Assembly (NCBI GenBank): GCA_019423795.1
Contig: JAHZAT010000048.1
Location: 1-6,396 of the forward strand
Direction: 5' to 3'
Source: Clostridiales bacterium
Lineage (GTDB): Bacteria; Bacillota; Clostridia; Lachnospirales; Lachnospiraceae
Length of the DNA stretch: 6,396 bases
A program made the position numbers and the translations under genes. Position 1 is the first letter of the stretch; every line of letters starts with the position of its first letter. The notes below the pieces were generated by a model. That model saw only the letters and a program-made list of their open reading frames with translations. It did no database searches and was not told where the DNA came from. Positions 1 to 5,917 of the stretch are shown here, piece by piece.

Positions 1-2
1 TC

Positions 3-101
3 TTTGCTTCAGGATATCTGACTGCAGATGGACAGGGAATTCAAGATACGATCAAAACGATCACTGATGCTGGATTTACATGCGAAGTAGAATCTGATTA
101 A
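3..101 (+). CDS. C-terminal end of an unrecognised protein
   Basis: Frame 3 is open from the left edge and ends in TAA at 99-101, giving 32 residues. They include the stretches GYLTADGQGIQDTIKT and AGFTCEVESD. The tail reads like a soluble alpha/beta protein, with an amphipathic helix followed by a short strand, and has no membrane segment or recognisable motif. The frame and stop are seen directly, but the length is too short to name a family. It is the only plus-strand gene in the window and converges on the minus-strand genes to its right. The large palindromic element that begins 17 bases after its stop could serve as its terminator. Confidence 0.6.
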   Translation, partial: FASGYLTADGQGIQDTIKTITDAGFTCEVESD

Positions 102-118
102 ATTGTGATGGAATAGCT

Positions 119-298
119 TAAATTATTGGTGGAATATTATAAAAAGATGCATAGGTGTCTGAAACGCGTTCCCACTCGACTCGCTACGCAGATGTACTAA
201 GCTCCTGGCAGGTCTAACAACCTACCACTCACTAAGTGCATGCGTGCTCCTACGGTTTCAGACACCTATGCATCTTTTTATAATATTCAAATAATTTA
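119..298. repeat. Long palindromic element (34-bp perfect stem, structured loop), possible bidirectional terminator or MITE
   Basis: Bases 132-165 are the exact reverse complement of 255-288 (34 bp, no mismatch). The pairing resumes outside a small bulge (128-131 against 289) with 119-127 against 290-298. Inside, G166 can bulge and 167-169 pair with 252-254. A further stem of about 11 pairs joins 186-198 to 235-245 with a two-base bulge at 190-191. A small hairpin closes the tip, with 207-208 and 210-213 pairing to 220-223 and 225-226 around one mismatch. An A-tract (141-145) opens the inner stem and a T-tract (275-279) closes it, so either strand could end transcription here, between the plus-strand gene ending at 101 and the minus-strand gene ending at 401. 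At about 180 bp it far exceeds a normal terminator, so a MITE-like repeat or a structured RNA is also possible. No direct target duplication is visible at its ends. Bases 299-400 beyond it show no gene or site. Confidence 0.75.
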
Positions 299-400
299 CG
301 TTATTCAAACCACTACAGATGTGTATGTTAAACGGTATTGGTTGATAAGTTTTGTATTCGTTAACAGAAGATGAAAGAAACTTACGAACACCGATTTGTA

Positions 401-919
401 CTATGCGTTCTTTACATAAACGCCGTTTTCTTTCACAAATCCCATTTTTTCAAGATAACTTTTATGTCCTTCTGTCACTTTCTTACAGATAAATTTCTTA
501 TATCCCTCTTCTGCTAATTTCGCATAAAGGAAACGTCCTGCGGAACAGTCTCTGTAGGTTGGTGTTGTGTAATCAAAGCTGATCTCTAACGCATCTCCTT
601 CTTTCTTTCCCACTAATACTCCGGCTGAACCCCCCTCGCAGCAGACTGTATATATTGTATCTGCTGCTGAAAGCTCCAAGGTGTTCTCTAAGAAGTATTT
701 TTTCATATCTTCTTTATAGTGTTTTATAAAATATGTTAAGTAGGAATCTTCTTTGTTCCAACGAATCATATCATAGTGATTTCCATCTGCTTTACTTAAC
801 TTGATCAGATTATAAATATTGATCACTCTTAGTTTTACTACGGATGTCATCAGCATAGAAATGATAACAAAAATGCATCCGATATATCCAAAAATCTCAA
901 TCATTAATGCTGTACTCAT
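401..919 (-). CDS. YgjV-like membrane protein with a C-terminal GNAT-like domain, apparently internally deleted
   Basis: The start is ATG at 917-919 with a GAGGAAT ribosome binding site at 926-932. The product is 172 residues. Residues 1-34 hold one hydrophobic helix (MIEIFGYIGCIFVIISMLM) followed by the LRVIN stretch typical of the start of small YgjV-type integral membrane proteins. In that family, as I recall it, two or more further helices follow before an IN-x-x-x-LI motif. Here LRVIN runs directly into IYNLIKL, which suggests an in-frame loss of about 30 residues near 813-825. Residues 50-172 look like a GNAT-like acyltransferase fold, with a beta-rich centre, a C-terminal helix and a YLEKMGFVKENG ending typical of GNATs, but no clear acetyl-CoA pyrophosphate loop is visible. 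The gene starts 24 bases after the deoC remnant and may share its transcript. The substrate is unknown. The family call is moderate and the deletion is inferred from remembered family architecture. Confidence 0.6.
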   Translation of the reverse strand: MSTALMIEIFGYIGCIFVIISMLMTSVVKLRVINIYNLIKLSKADGNHYDMIRWNKEDSYLTYFIKHYKEDMKKYFLENTLELSAADTIYTVCCEGGSAGVLVGKKEGDALEISFDYTTPTYRDCSAGRFLYAKLAEEGYKKFICKKVTEGHKSYLEKMGFVKENGVYVKNA

Positions 920-943
920 TTTTTAATTCCTCATTTTCTGAAA

Positions 944-1375
944 TTAGTATCCTGCACCATCGTCTGTATTTTTCATAATCTTGATCAAACGGCTCGCTCC
1001 AAGACTAATGAATTTTTCTGCATCATCAAAACTTGAAATTCCACCAGCTGCTTTGATCTTTTCTTCTTCTGTTAACAGACATGTTTCGATGATAACTTTT
1101 AAAATTTTTCCATCACATGCTTCATGAATCTGTCTGATCTCTTCTTCTACTTCTTCATATCTTCCGTCTTTCAAAAATCCAATGTTAATGACCATGTCAA
1201 TCTCAGATGAACCATTTGCGATCGCATTCTTTGTCTCGAACACTTTAACCGCCGTTGTATGGTAACCATTCGGGAAACCGATAACTGTACAAATTGGAAG
1301 TTTTCCCTCTACATATTCGGCTGCCTGTTTTACATAAGCTGCTGGAATACATGCGGATGCTGTTTCATATTTTAT
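944..1375 (-). pseudogene. deoC: Deoxyribose-phosphate aldolase remnant (truncated, internally deleted)
   Basis: DeoC cleaves 2-deoxyribose-5-phosphate to glyceraldehyde-3-phosphate and acetaldehyde in deoxynucleoside catabolism. The frame is open from just after a TAG at 1376-1378 to TAA at 944-946. It carries unmistakable DeoC blocks in order: YETASACIPAAYV, CTVIGFPNGYHTTAVKVFET, NGSSEIDMVINIG, LKVIIETCLLTEEEKI, KAAGGISSFDDAEKFI, LGASRL and IKIMKN. The GTG at 1241-1243 is an internal valine codon, not a true start. Three parts of the normal roughly 215-residue enzyme are missing. These are about 30 N-terminal residues, about 40 residues between EEEKI and KAAGG (near 1052-1058), and about five residues of the GTSR block near 986-996. 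The central loss removes the KTSTG motif with the Schiff-base lysine, so activity is not expected. The gaps keep the reading frame. It lies among remnants of other nucleoside-salvage genes. Confidence 0.9.
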
Positions 1376-1389
1376 CTAATATCTGATGC

Positions 1390-1403
1390 TTCATTTAAAT
1401 GAA
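1390..1403. repeat. 14-bp perfect palindrome between gene remnants
   Basis: The sequence TTCATTTAAATGAA reads identically on both strands. It lies in the 29-base gap between the stop of the putative transporter remnant (1405) and the start of the open deoC frame (1375). It could be a relic of an operator or of a deletion junction. In DNA this AT-rich, a chance palindrome is quite possible. Confidence 0.35.
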
Positions 1404-1404
1404 T

Positions 1405-1490
1405 TTAAAAAAGTGTTACCATGCTGACGATCAATGCACTCATTAAACTTACGAATACACCAGCGATCATAGAACGGATTTGCAACTCAT
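1405..1490 (-). pseudogene. C-terminal membrane helix of a lost transporter, possibly NupC-type
   Basis: After the Crp-like frame stops at 1467, a different minus frame covers about 1490-1405 and ends in TAA at 1405-1407. It encodes roughly 27 residues, including RSMIAGVFVSLMSALIVSMV, a single hydrophobic helix running almost to the stop. Concentrative nucleoside transporters (NupC/CNT family) often end in a helix of this kind (an RxxxAG...SL.SA pattern), and they are common neighbours of deoC and purine nucleoside phosphorylase. The identity rests on this pattern and on context, so it is an inference. It has no start codon or ribosome binding site of its own and overlaps the last seven codons and stop of the Crp-like remnant in another frame, which marks a deletion junction. 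Confidence 0.4.
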
Positions 1491-1955
1491 AAACATATAT
1501 TTTCGATCACTTGCTTTTTCTGATGTCAAAATGGTCATTATATTTTTTATTCTTAACAGCAATGCATTTTCATCATATTTGATCCATTTCCAGTAGATTG
1601 ATGCTGGAATTGCTAACAGCTCACTATCTTTAGATGCACAGATGGAAACATTATAATTTGTATCTTCGGAAAAAATTTCAAAATCTCCTACAATATACAT
1701 CTTTGCGAAATCCATAAAATAATATACTTTTCCTAATTTTTGATAATCTACCCCTGCAACATCGCCTTTTAAGATGATATAGACAGTATCGCATGGCTCT
1801 CCTGCTCGAATAATAAACTCATCTTTTTTTACATTTTTATGTACCGCCGCCCGGATGACTGCTTCTAATACATATTGAAATAACTTATTTAAGTAATCTC
1901 TTTTGCTTCCTTTGACTTTATTGATTTCCTCCAAAAATTGCTGTTTCGTCTCCAT
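1467..1955 (-). pseudogene. Crp/Fnr-like regulator lacking its DNA-binding domain
   Basis: I place the start at ATG 1953-1955 because a GAGGG site lies about seven bases upstream (1962-1966); the longer frame to 1982 has no such site. The 162 residues comprise an N-terminal helix (METKQQFLEEINKVKG) and a cyclic-nucleotide-binding-like beta-roll at about residues 38-125, with GEPCDTVYIILKGDVAG and VGDFEIF. A long dimerisation helix follows at about 127-152. Typical Crp/Fnr proteins have about 220-230 residues and end in a winged helix that binds DNA. Here translation stops shortly after DRKYMFMSC, exactly where that domain should begin, and the DNA downstream encodes an unrelated membrane helix. 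The PR-x-A phosphate-binding signature of cAMP-responsive members is absent, so the ligand, if any, is unknown. The remaining protein may still fold as a dimer but cannot bind DNA in the normal way. Confidence 0.75.
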
Positions 1956-1997
1956 CTTTATCCCTCGGAACACTCTTTCCATTTACAAATTTTGCAA

Positions 1998-2138
1998 CTA
2001 CATTTCGATCGTCTGCTCAATCTTAATCCCATCTGCGAAATCTCCAAGTCCAGATCCTAAGATCAGTGCAACCTCCGGCTTGAAATCAATTTTCTTTTGT
2101 ACGCTTTCCAAACATGTCATGAATTTTTTGTACTTGTT
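1998..2138 (-). pseudogene. punA: N-terminal fragment of purine nucleoside phosphorylase
   Basis: This frame, too short to be noticed as a gene, encodes about 46 residues that include KKFMTCLESVQKKIDFKPEV and ALILGSGLGDFADGIKIEQT, and ends at TAG 1998-2000. The ILGSGLG motif, followed by an acidic residue and preceded by an IDFKPEV-type strand, is the phosphate-binding N-terminus of trimeric purine nucleoside phosphorylases (PunA type, normally about 270 residues). That enzyme splits purine nucleosides with phosphate to a base and ribose-1-phosphate. Only the first sixth survives, the original start codon is not evident (an in-frame TAG precedes at 2139-2141), and the rest is gone. It sits immediately upstream of the Crp-like remnant. 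With deoC and the possible transporter it points to a former nucleoside-salvage operon. Confidence 0.8.
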
Positions 2139-2154
2139 CTATTTTCACAAGAAT

Positions 2155-2211
2155 TTAAAGAAAATAATAGCAGCAGAAACAAAACTTCTTTTTTGCTTCT
2201 GCTGCTATTAT
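2155..2211 (-). terminator. Intrinsic terminator after the EAL gene
   Basis: Bases 2164-2178 pair perfectly with 2197-2211 (15 bp, containing the AGCAGCAGAA core). After one mismatch, 2180-2184 pairs with 2191-2195 around a six-base loop. On the minus strand the hairpin is followed by a T-rich run (TTATTTTCTTT) over about 2155-2165. It begins 16 bases after the stop of the EAL gene and insulates the cyclic-di-GMP operon from the decayed genes downstream. Confidence 0.85.
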
Positions 2212-2226
2212 AAAAATGATGATGTC

Positions 2227-3231
2227 CTAACAAACATCTTTCTCTAATTTATGAATGATCTGCTCTGAATCTAATGGCTTTGTATAATAATATCCTTGTA
2301 CAAGATCAACACCCCATTGTTTTAACAAGTCGATCTCTTCCTGAGTTTCCACTCCTTCTGCTACGACTTTATGTCCCAGATTCTGCATGACTGCAACAAT
2401 ATTTTTATATAATAATGCGACTTGGTCATCATAGCAGATTCCATTTAGCAAAGAGCGATCCAGTTTGATCGTTGAAAATGGTAGTTTTAGTACCGTATTT
2501 AGATTCGCATATCCAGATCCAAAATCATCTAGGCAGATCTGAATTCCTGACTTTTTGAAATCTGCGATCGTCTGATACAATGCTTCACTATACTCTGTCG
2601 CAACAGTTTCTGTAATCTCAAATTGAAAATACGAAAACGGTATGTCAAACTCTTCGATCGTACGGAGCAGTTTTTTGCTATATCCTGATTTTAATAATTC
2701 CAATGGAGACAGATTATACTTTATACTTTCAATCTTTTCCATGATCTGTGGATGTTCTTTTATGAACTTACAGACCTTTCGGAATTGAAGATACCCAAGC
2801 TTTGCGATCTGTCCATGTTTCTCTGCAATTCCGATAAAAACTTCTGGTGAAATCATTCCAAGTGACGGATGTCTCAATCGGCTTAATGCTTCCATTGTAC
2901 GATATCTTTTTTCTTTTAGATCATACAGTGGCTGATAATATACTTCAAAAAGATCCTCTTCAATTGCTGTCGCCATATATTTTTTAACTTCCTGTTCATA
3001 AAGAAATCCTTCTTTTGTATGTTGATCATTCTGAATCAGTATCGTTCTGTCTGATTTAGGTTTTAACTGTACCAGATATTCCAGATAATCGATCAATACA
3101 TCAATCTCTTTGACTTCTTGAACGTTGATGATTCCACATATCGCAGCGGAAAAAGAAATTCGTTCCCCTTTTACTTTAAAAGGTCGTTTAAATAGTTTCA
3201 TAATCGCATCTTTATTCGTTTCATAATCCAT
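2227..3231 (-). CDS. EAL cyclic-di-GMP phosphodiesterase with the second half of a GGDEF domain
   Basis: From ATG at 3229-3231 the product is 334 residues; the frame also extends upstream to GTG at 3247-3249. Residues 1-65 are the C-terminal half of a GGDEF fold (a helix, then RISFSAAICGI) whose first half lies in the preceding frame. Residues about 85-330 form a full EAL domain that hydrolyses cyclic-di-GMP to pGpG. The catalytic and metal motifs appear intact: YQP, EAL (114-116), KYNLSP, FEITET, DDFGSGYANL (about 235), IKLD, AEGVET and QGYYYTKPL. It is therefore predicted to be an active phosphodiesterase. No ribosome binding site precedes either start. The ATG overlaps the upstream TGA as TGATG, so expression probably depends on translational coupling or on frameshifting from the upstream frame. 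A terminator follows the stop. Whether it works alone or only as part of a 639-residue fusion cannot be told from sequence. Confidence 0.9.
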   Translation of the reverse strand: MDYETNKDAIMKLFKRPFKVKGERISFSAAICGIINVQEVKEIDVLIDYLEYLVQLKPKSDRTILIQNDQHTKEGFLYEQEVKKYMATAIEEDLFEVYYQPLYDLKEKRYRTMEALSRLRHPSLGMISPEVFIGIAEKHGQIAKLGYLQFRKVCKFIKEHPQIMEKIESIKYNLSPLELLKSGYSKKLLRTIEEFDIPFSYFQFEITETVATEYSEALYQTIADFKKSGIQICLDDFGSGYANLNTVLKLPFSTIKLDRSLLNGICYDDQVALLYKNIVAVMQNLGHKVVAEGVETQEEIDLLKQWGVDLVQGYYYTKPLDSEQIIHKLEKDVC

Positions 3232-3257
3232 CAATGATGTTGTGAACACAAAAAACG
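3229..3257 (-). promoter_or_regulatory. Frame junction: U UUU UUG slippery heptamer plus TGATG stop/start overlap
   Basis: On the minus strand the upstream frame reads CGT TTT TTG TGT and stops at TGA (3231-3233). Bases 3255-3249 are T TTT TTG, which fits the X XXY YYZ rule for -1 ribosomal slippage in exactly the right phase. A -1 slip gives R-F-L-V-F, continuing into the EAL frame. The joined motif HGNRFLVF lines up with the usual GGDEFLVL. A weak purine-rich GGGA lies about six bases before the heptamer; downstream I see only a small hairpin (CATC-ATT-GATG). The TGATG overlap offers reinitiation instead. The same DNA could equally result from loss of one G from TTTTTTGGTG. Confidence 0.55.
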
Positions 3258-4145
3258 ATTCCCATGAATCCTGAAAACATGGTTTGCTTCATTAATCTTG
3301 TGAAGGTATTCTGCAATCTGGATCAGCAATTCATCTCCTGTTGTAACTCCATATAGCTTATTAACTTGTTTTAGTTTCCACAAATCGATCATAAGCAGAT
3401 GAAGTTCCTTCTTTCTCTTGATCTGCTCTGGAAACCATCTCCTGAAATAGCCTTTAGAATACAATCCGGTCAGGCTGTCTATATATAACTGTGGATTATA
3501 AAGTGCCCAAAATAAGATCGTAATCCCTAAGGATAACCCAAATCCTGTCATTAATACAGATTGAAATTTCATCTGTATCGTAACACAGACCAATGCAACT
3601 CCAAGGAATTCCTTGATTGCCCGAAGCTCATTCTTCTGATATTCTTCCTGATTGATAAAGCAATTTATAATGACAGCAGCTATACAGATCAATGTAAAAA
3701 TATATGTTACCAAATATGCTTTTCCATGAACATACTGCCCCTGTTCATTACAATAAAAAAACTGTTTATGTAAAACATTGGTCACGATAGCTACTTCCAT
3801 ACATAGTATTGGTACTGCCATGATCTTTATATTTCTTGTTCTTATATCTTCATCACAGTGTCTTAATGCCTGTGTATAATTATAGAAAATATATACAACG
3901 ATCATCTGCAGGATATAAAGCATCGTGGAAAAAAAGATCATCCATGAATTATAAGCAGGATTACTTTTTACCAATAGTATGGAGCTTAACAGATCAAATA
4001 TGATATCAAATATTCCTGCAATAATTAAGAACCAGAATGTTCTTCCACTGATATTATTCAGTTTTTTATAACGCTGAAAATGAATCAACAGAAATATTAA
4101 AAATACAAGTCCTGCGATCAAAAAATCTATATTATAATCTGTCAT
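3231..4145 (-). CDS. Seven-helix membrane protein with a degenerate, frame-interrupted GGDEF domain
   Basis: The start is ATG 4143-4145 with a GAGGAGA site just upstream. It overlaps the end of the preceding cyclase gene by 14 bp. The 304 residues contain about seven hydrophobic helices (near 5-23, 37-58, 68-89, 106-125, 143-163, 178-192 and 200-216), then the start of a GGDEF domain at DSLTGLYSKGYF (223-234). The usual DxDxFKxxND is DLWKLKQVNK, and the signature is HGNRF (294-298) instead of GGDEF. Metal and GTP-binding residues are thus lost and cyclase activity is not expected. Such domains often regulate an attached EAL domain. The frame ends as FLCSQHH straight after the signature, leaving the second half of the domain in the next frame. 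If joined, the protein would be a typical membrane, GGDEF-like and EAL protein of 639 residues. The sensed signal is unknown; the helices carry no recognised ligand motif. Confidence 0.85.
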   Translation of the reverse strand: MTDYNIDFLIAGLVFLIFLLIHFQRYKKLNNISGRTFWFLIIAGIFDIIFDLLSSILLVKSNPAYNSWMIFFSTMLYILQMIVVYIFYNYTQALRHCDEDIRTRNIKIMAVPILCMEVAIVTNVLHKQFFYCNEQGQYVHGKAYLVTYIFTLICIAAVIINCFINQEEYQKNELRAIKEFLGVALVCVTIQMKFQSVLMTGFGLSLGITILFWALYNPQLYIDSLTGLYSKGYFRRWFPEQIKRKKELHLLMIDLWKLKQVNKLYGVTTGDELLIQIAEYLHKINEANHVFRIHGNRFLCSQHH

Positions 4146-5802
4146 TTATATTTCTCCTCTTTTTGTTACAATACATATCCTGATCGGCCTCATATTTCCA
4201 ATCACTGATCTTCTTCTGTTTTCCTTCTGTATCTTTTAAGAAACTTACCCCTCTTGCAATTGAAAGATAATATCTGTTATTTCTATTATACTTTATGATC
4301 TCTTGATCCATTTGTTTCAATAATTCATCCATATTCTCTATTGAATCAAAAATAAGCACACAAAATTCATCCCCGCCGATCCTGTAACATTTTCCATATG
4401 TTGCAAATACATTTTTTATACATAGCGCCGCAGAAATGATCAGTTCGTCCCCTGCATTATGTCCATAAAGATCGTTTGTATTTTTTAATCCATCTACATC
4501 CATAAAGATCAATGCAGCATTATCGTAATCTTGTGCGTGATCCTCAATGTCTTGAAGCTGTTCCTCGAATGCAGTCCTGTTATTAATACCTGTCATACGA
4601 TCTTCTTTTAGAAGTCTTTCATAAACTTCAAGCTCAGATCTTGTTTTCGCCTGTTCAACAAGATTTACAAAAATACTAGTTAATAACAACTGTTCAAAGA
4701 TCAAAACACCCACTTCAAAAATGGTTCCATAAAAAGGAATCTCAAGTTTCCAGTACATGCATAATGATAATACCCCTGCAACGGCCATGATCCCAAAGGC
4801 ATTCATAATGATCTTAAGTTCGCTATCTTTTGTTCTTCGGTATTCTTCTATCATCAAAACAACAATGGTTATTACTGCAATGAACAAGAGCACATGTGTT
4901 ACGAACAGCATATGGACCATATGGATTTTCAAACATTTGTTTAAAATTCCCTGAATCAACGCATTCGCATAAAATAACAAATTGATCACATCTAAGACTT
5001 TATATTTTTCAAACTTCAGTGTATTTTTTACAAAATGAACCATCGGTACTGACATCAGCATAAATGCATAAAAAGAAATCATTCCTGTCAGTGCCGGAAA
5101 TGATGTATATTCCTGTGCTAATGCTGAATCTGACAAAAACCAGATCCCACTTAGTGCCAGAAATGCTGCTATGTTTAAGAATCTGGTGCTGTTTAATTTA
5201 AAATGCTTCAGATAAATTCCAGTGATCAACGCTACAAAACTTAAGAAAAACATGATCGCGATCATCACGATACCGACTATTTCCTGTTGAACATGGAATC
5301 CCATAACTACATCTCCACGTCCAACTAAAATATCATCAAGCTGATAACTTCCGTTACTTCCGTTCTGATATATGATCTTGATAACGGTTCCCTTTTTCCC
5401 ATGTTCTGGGATTCTCGCATCGCAGCTTAATTTAGATTTCATTTGATCATTGCGATGAAAATTAGAATCACTGTATCGATAGATCAACTGATCTCCAGCA
5501 TAAATTCTGACAGAATATTTTGCTGCCTTTGTTGTCATCAGATATCCTTTGTATTTCTGGGCAATCGTATCATTATATAGTACAAGTTTTCTTTGCGGAT
5601 CTGCCTTTATCTTCTGATTTAGATCTACTTGCACTTTTTTATTATCTTGTATTCGATACCACCCAATTGTCTCTGTTAATTTTCCTTTTGTATTCTTTAC
5701 CTCTTTTTTTATGATCCCTATGCAGAGCAACGTCATGACAACGATCACACAACAGAGTAATATTCCTTCTGTTAACTGAATTAATCTTTTCTTTTTATCC
5801 AT
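4132..5802 (-). CDS. Membrane-bound diguanylate cyclase (7TM sensor, intact GGDEF)
   Basis: The start is ATG 5800-5802, seven bases after a GAAGGA site. The 556 residues contain an N-terminal anchor helix (about 12-31) and an extracytoplasmic domain (about 32-170, beta-rich, resembling 7TMR-DISM extracellular sensor regions). Seven membrane helices follow (about 172-381), then a short coiled linker, and a GGDEF domain (about 395-550) opens with DRMTGINNRTAF. The active site is intact: MDVDGLKNTND, YGHNAGDEL and RIGGDEF (476-480). It should make cyclic-di-GMP from two GTP at the inner face of the membrane. The product-inhibition RxxD site, nine residues before GGDEF, is replaced by ATYG, so feedback through that site is not expected. 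It is the first gene of the operon and overlaps the next by 14 bp, pairing a cyclase with a phosphodiesterase. The extracellular ligand is not known. Confidence 0.92.
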   Translation of the reverse strand: MDKKKRLIQLTEGILLCCVIVVMTLLCIGIIKKEVKNTKGKLTETIGWYRIQDNKKVQVDLNQKIKADPQRKLVLYNDTIAQKYKGYLMTTKAAKYSVRIYAGDQLIYRYSDSNFHRNDQMKSKLSCDARIPEHGKKGTVIKIIYQNGSNGSYQLDDILVGRGDVVMGFHVQQEIVGIVMIAIMFFLSFVALITGIYLKHFKLNSTRFLNIAAFLALSGIWFLSDSALAQEYTSFPALTGMISFYAFMLMSVPMVHFVKNTLKFEKYKVLDVINLLFYANALIQGILNKCLKIHMVHMLFVTHVLLFIAVITIVVLMIEEYRRTKDSELKIIMNAFGIMAVAGVLSLCMYWKLEIPFYGTIFEVGVLIFEQLLLTSIFVNLVEQAKTRSELEVYERLLKEDRMTGINNRTAFEEQLQDIEDHAQDYDNAALIFMDVDGLKNTNDLYGHNAGDELIISAALCIKNVFATYGKCYRIGGDEFCVLIFDSIENMDELLKQMDQEIIKYNRNNRYYLSIARGVSFLKDTEGKQKKISDWKYEADQDMYCNKKRRNINDRL

Positions 5803-5838
5803 ATATTTTCCTTCTCTTTTTAGATTTCCAATATACTC

Positions 5839-5867
5839 ATTATAAAGAAAAAAATGACCTCTGACAA
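5839..5867 (-). promoter_or_regulatory. Sigma-70-type promoter of the cyclic-di-GMP operon
   Basis: On the minus strand a TTGTCA -35 box (5862-5867, five of six consensus bases) is separated by 17 bp from a perfect TATAAT -10 box (5839-5844). Transcription should start near 5832, leaving a leader of about 30 bases before the cyclase start. The -35 box lies inside the terminator hairpin of the upstream gene. The leader is too short for a GEMM-type cyclic-di-GMP riboswitch. Confidence 0.75.
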
Positions 5868-5898
5868 TCTATTTAGAGATTATCCTGAGGTCATTTTT
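5843..5898 (-). terminator. Intrinsic terminator after the homocysteine methyltransferase gene
   Basis: Bases 5850-5861 pair perfectly with 5887-5898 (12 bp, core ATGACCTC). An inner five-bp hairpin pairs 5866-5870 with 5877-5881. On the minus strand the stem leads into a run of seven T followed by CTTTATA. On the plus strand it also ends in a T-tract, so it could work both ways. It starts 20 bases after the stop of the methyltransferase gene. Confidence 0.8.
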
Positions 5899-5917
5899 AT
5901 GATTTCATTTTTTTCAG

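Noticed and set aside
119..298. The palindromic element as an integron attC site or a complete transposon end
   Set aside because: The stem is 34 bp and perfect, unlike the mismatched simple and core sites of attC. No integrase, transposase frame or direct target duplication is visible next to it.
1241..1243. GTG as the start of a 99-residue protein
   Set aside because: The DeoC homology continues in frame for 44 codons upstream, and no ribosome binding site precedes the GTG. It is an internal valine codon of the remnant.
1467..1955. A functional cAMP receptor protein
   Set aside because: The winged-helix domain is missing and the phosphate-binding arginine motif is not present.
1903..2247. 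Plus-strand open frame of 114 codons
   Set aside because: It lies antisense to the pnp and Crp-like remnants and crosses the terminator hairpin at 2164-2211. Its product is low-complexity with no recognisable domain.
3561..3773. Plus-strand open frames within the membrane genes (also 4757-4954 and 5520-5714)
   Set aside because: They are antisense shadows of hydrophobic helices and lack ribosome binding sites and family resemblance.
5803..5838. Cyclic-di-GMP riboswitch ahead of the cyclase gene
   Set aside because: The leader is only about 30 bases and AT-rich, too short for a GEMM aptamer, and no conserved core is visible.
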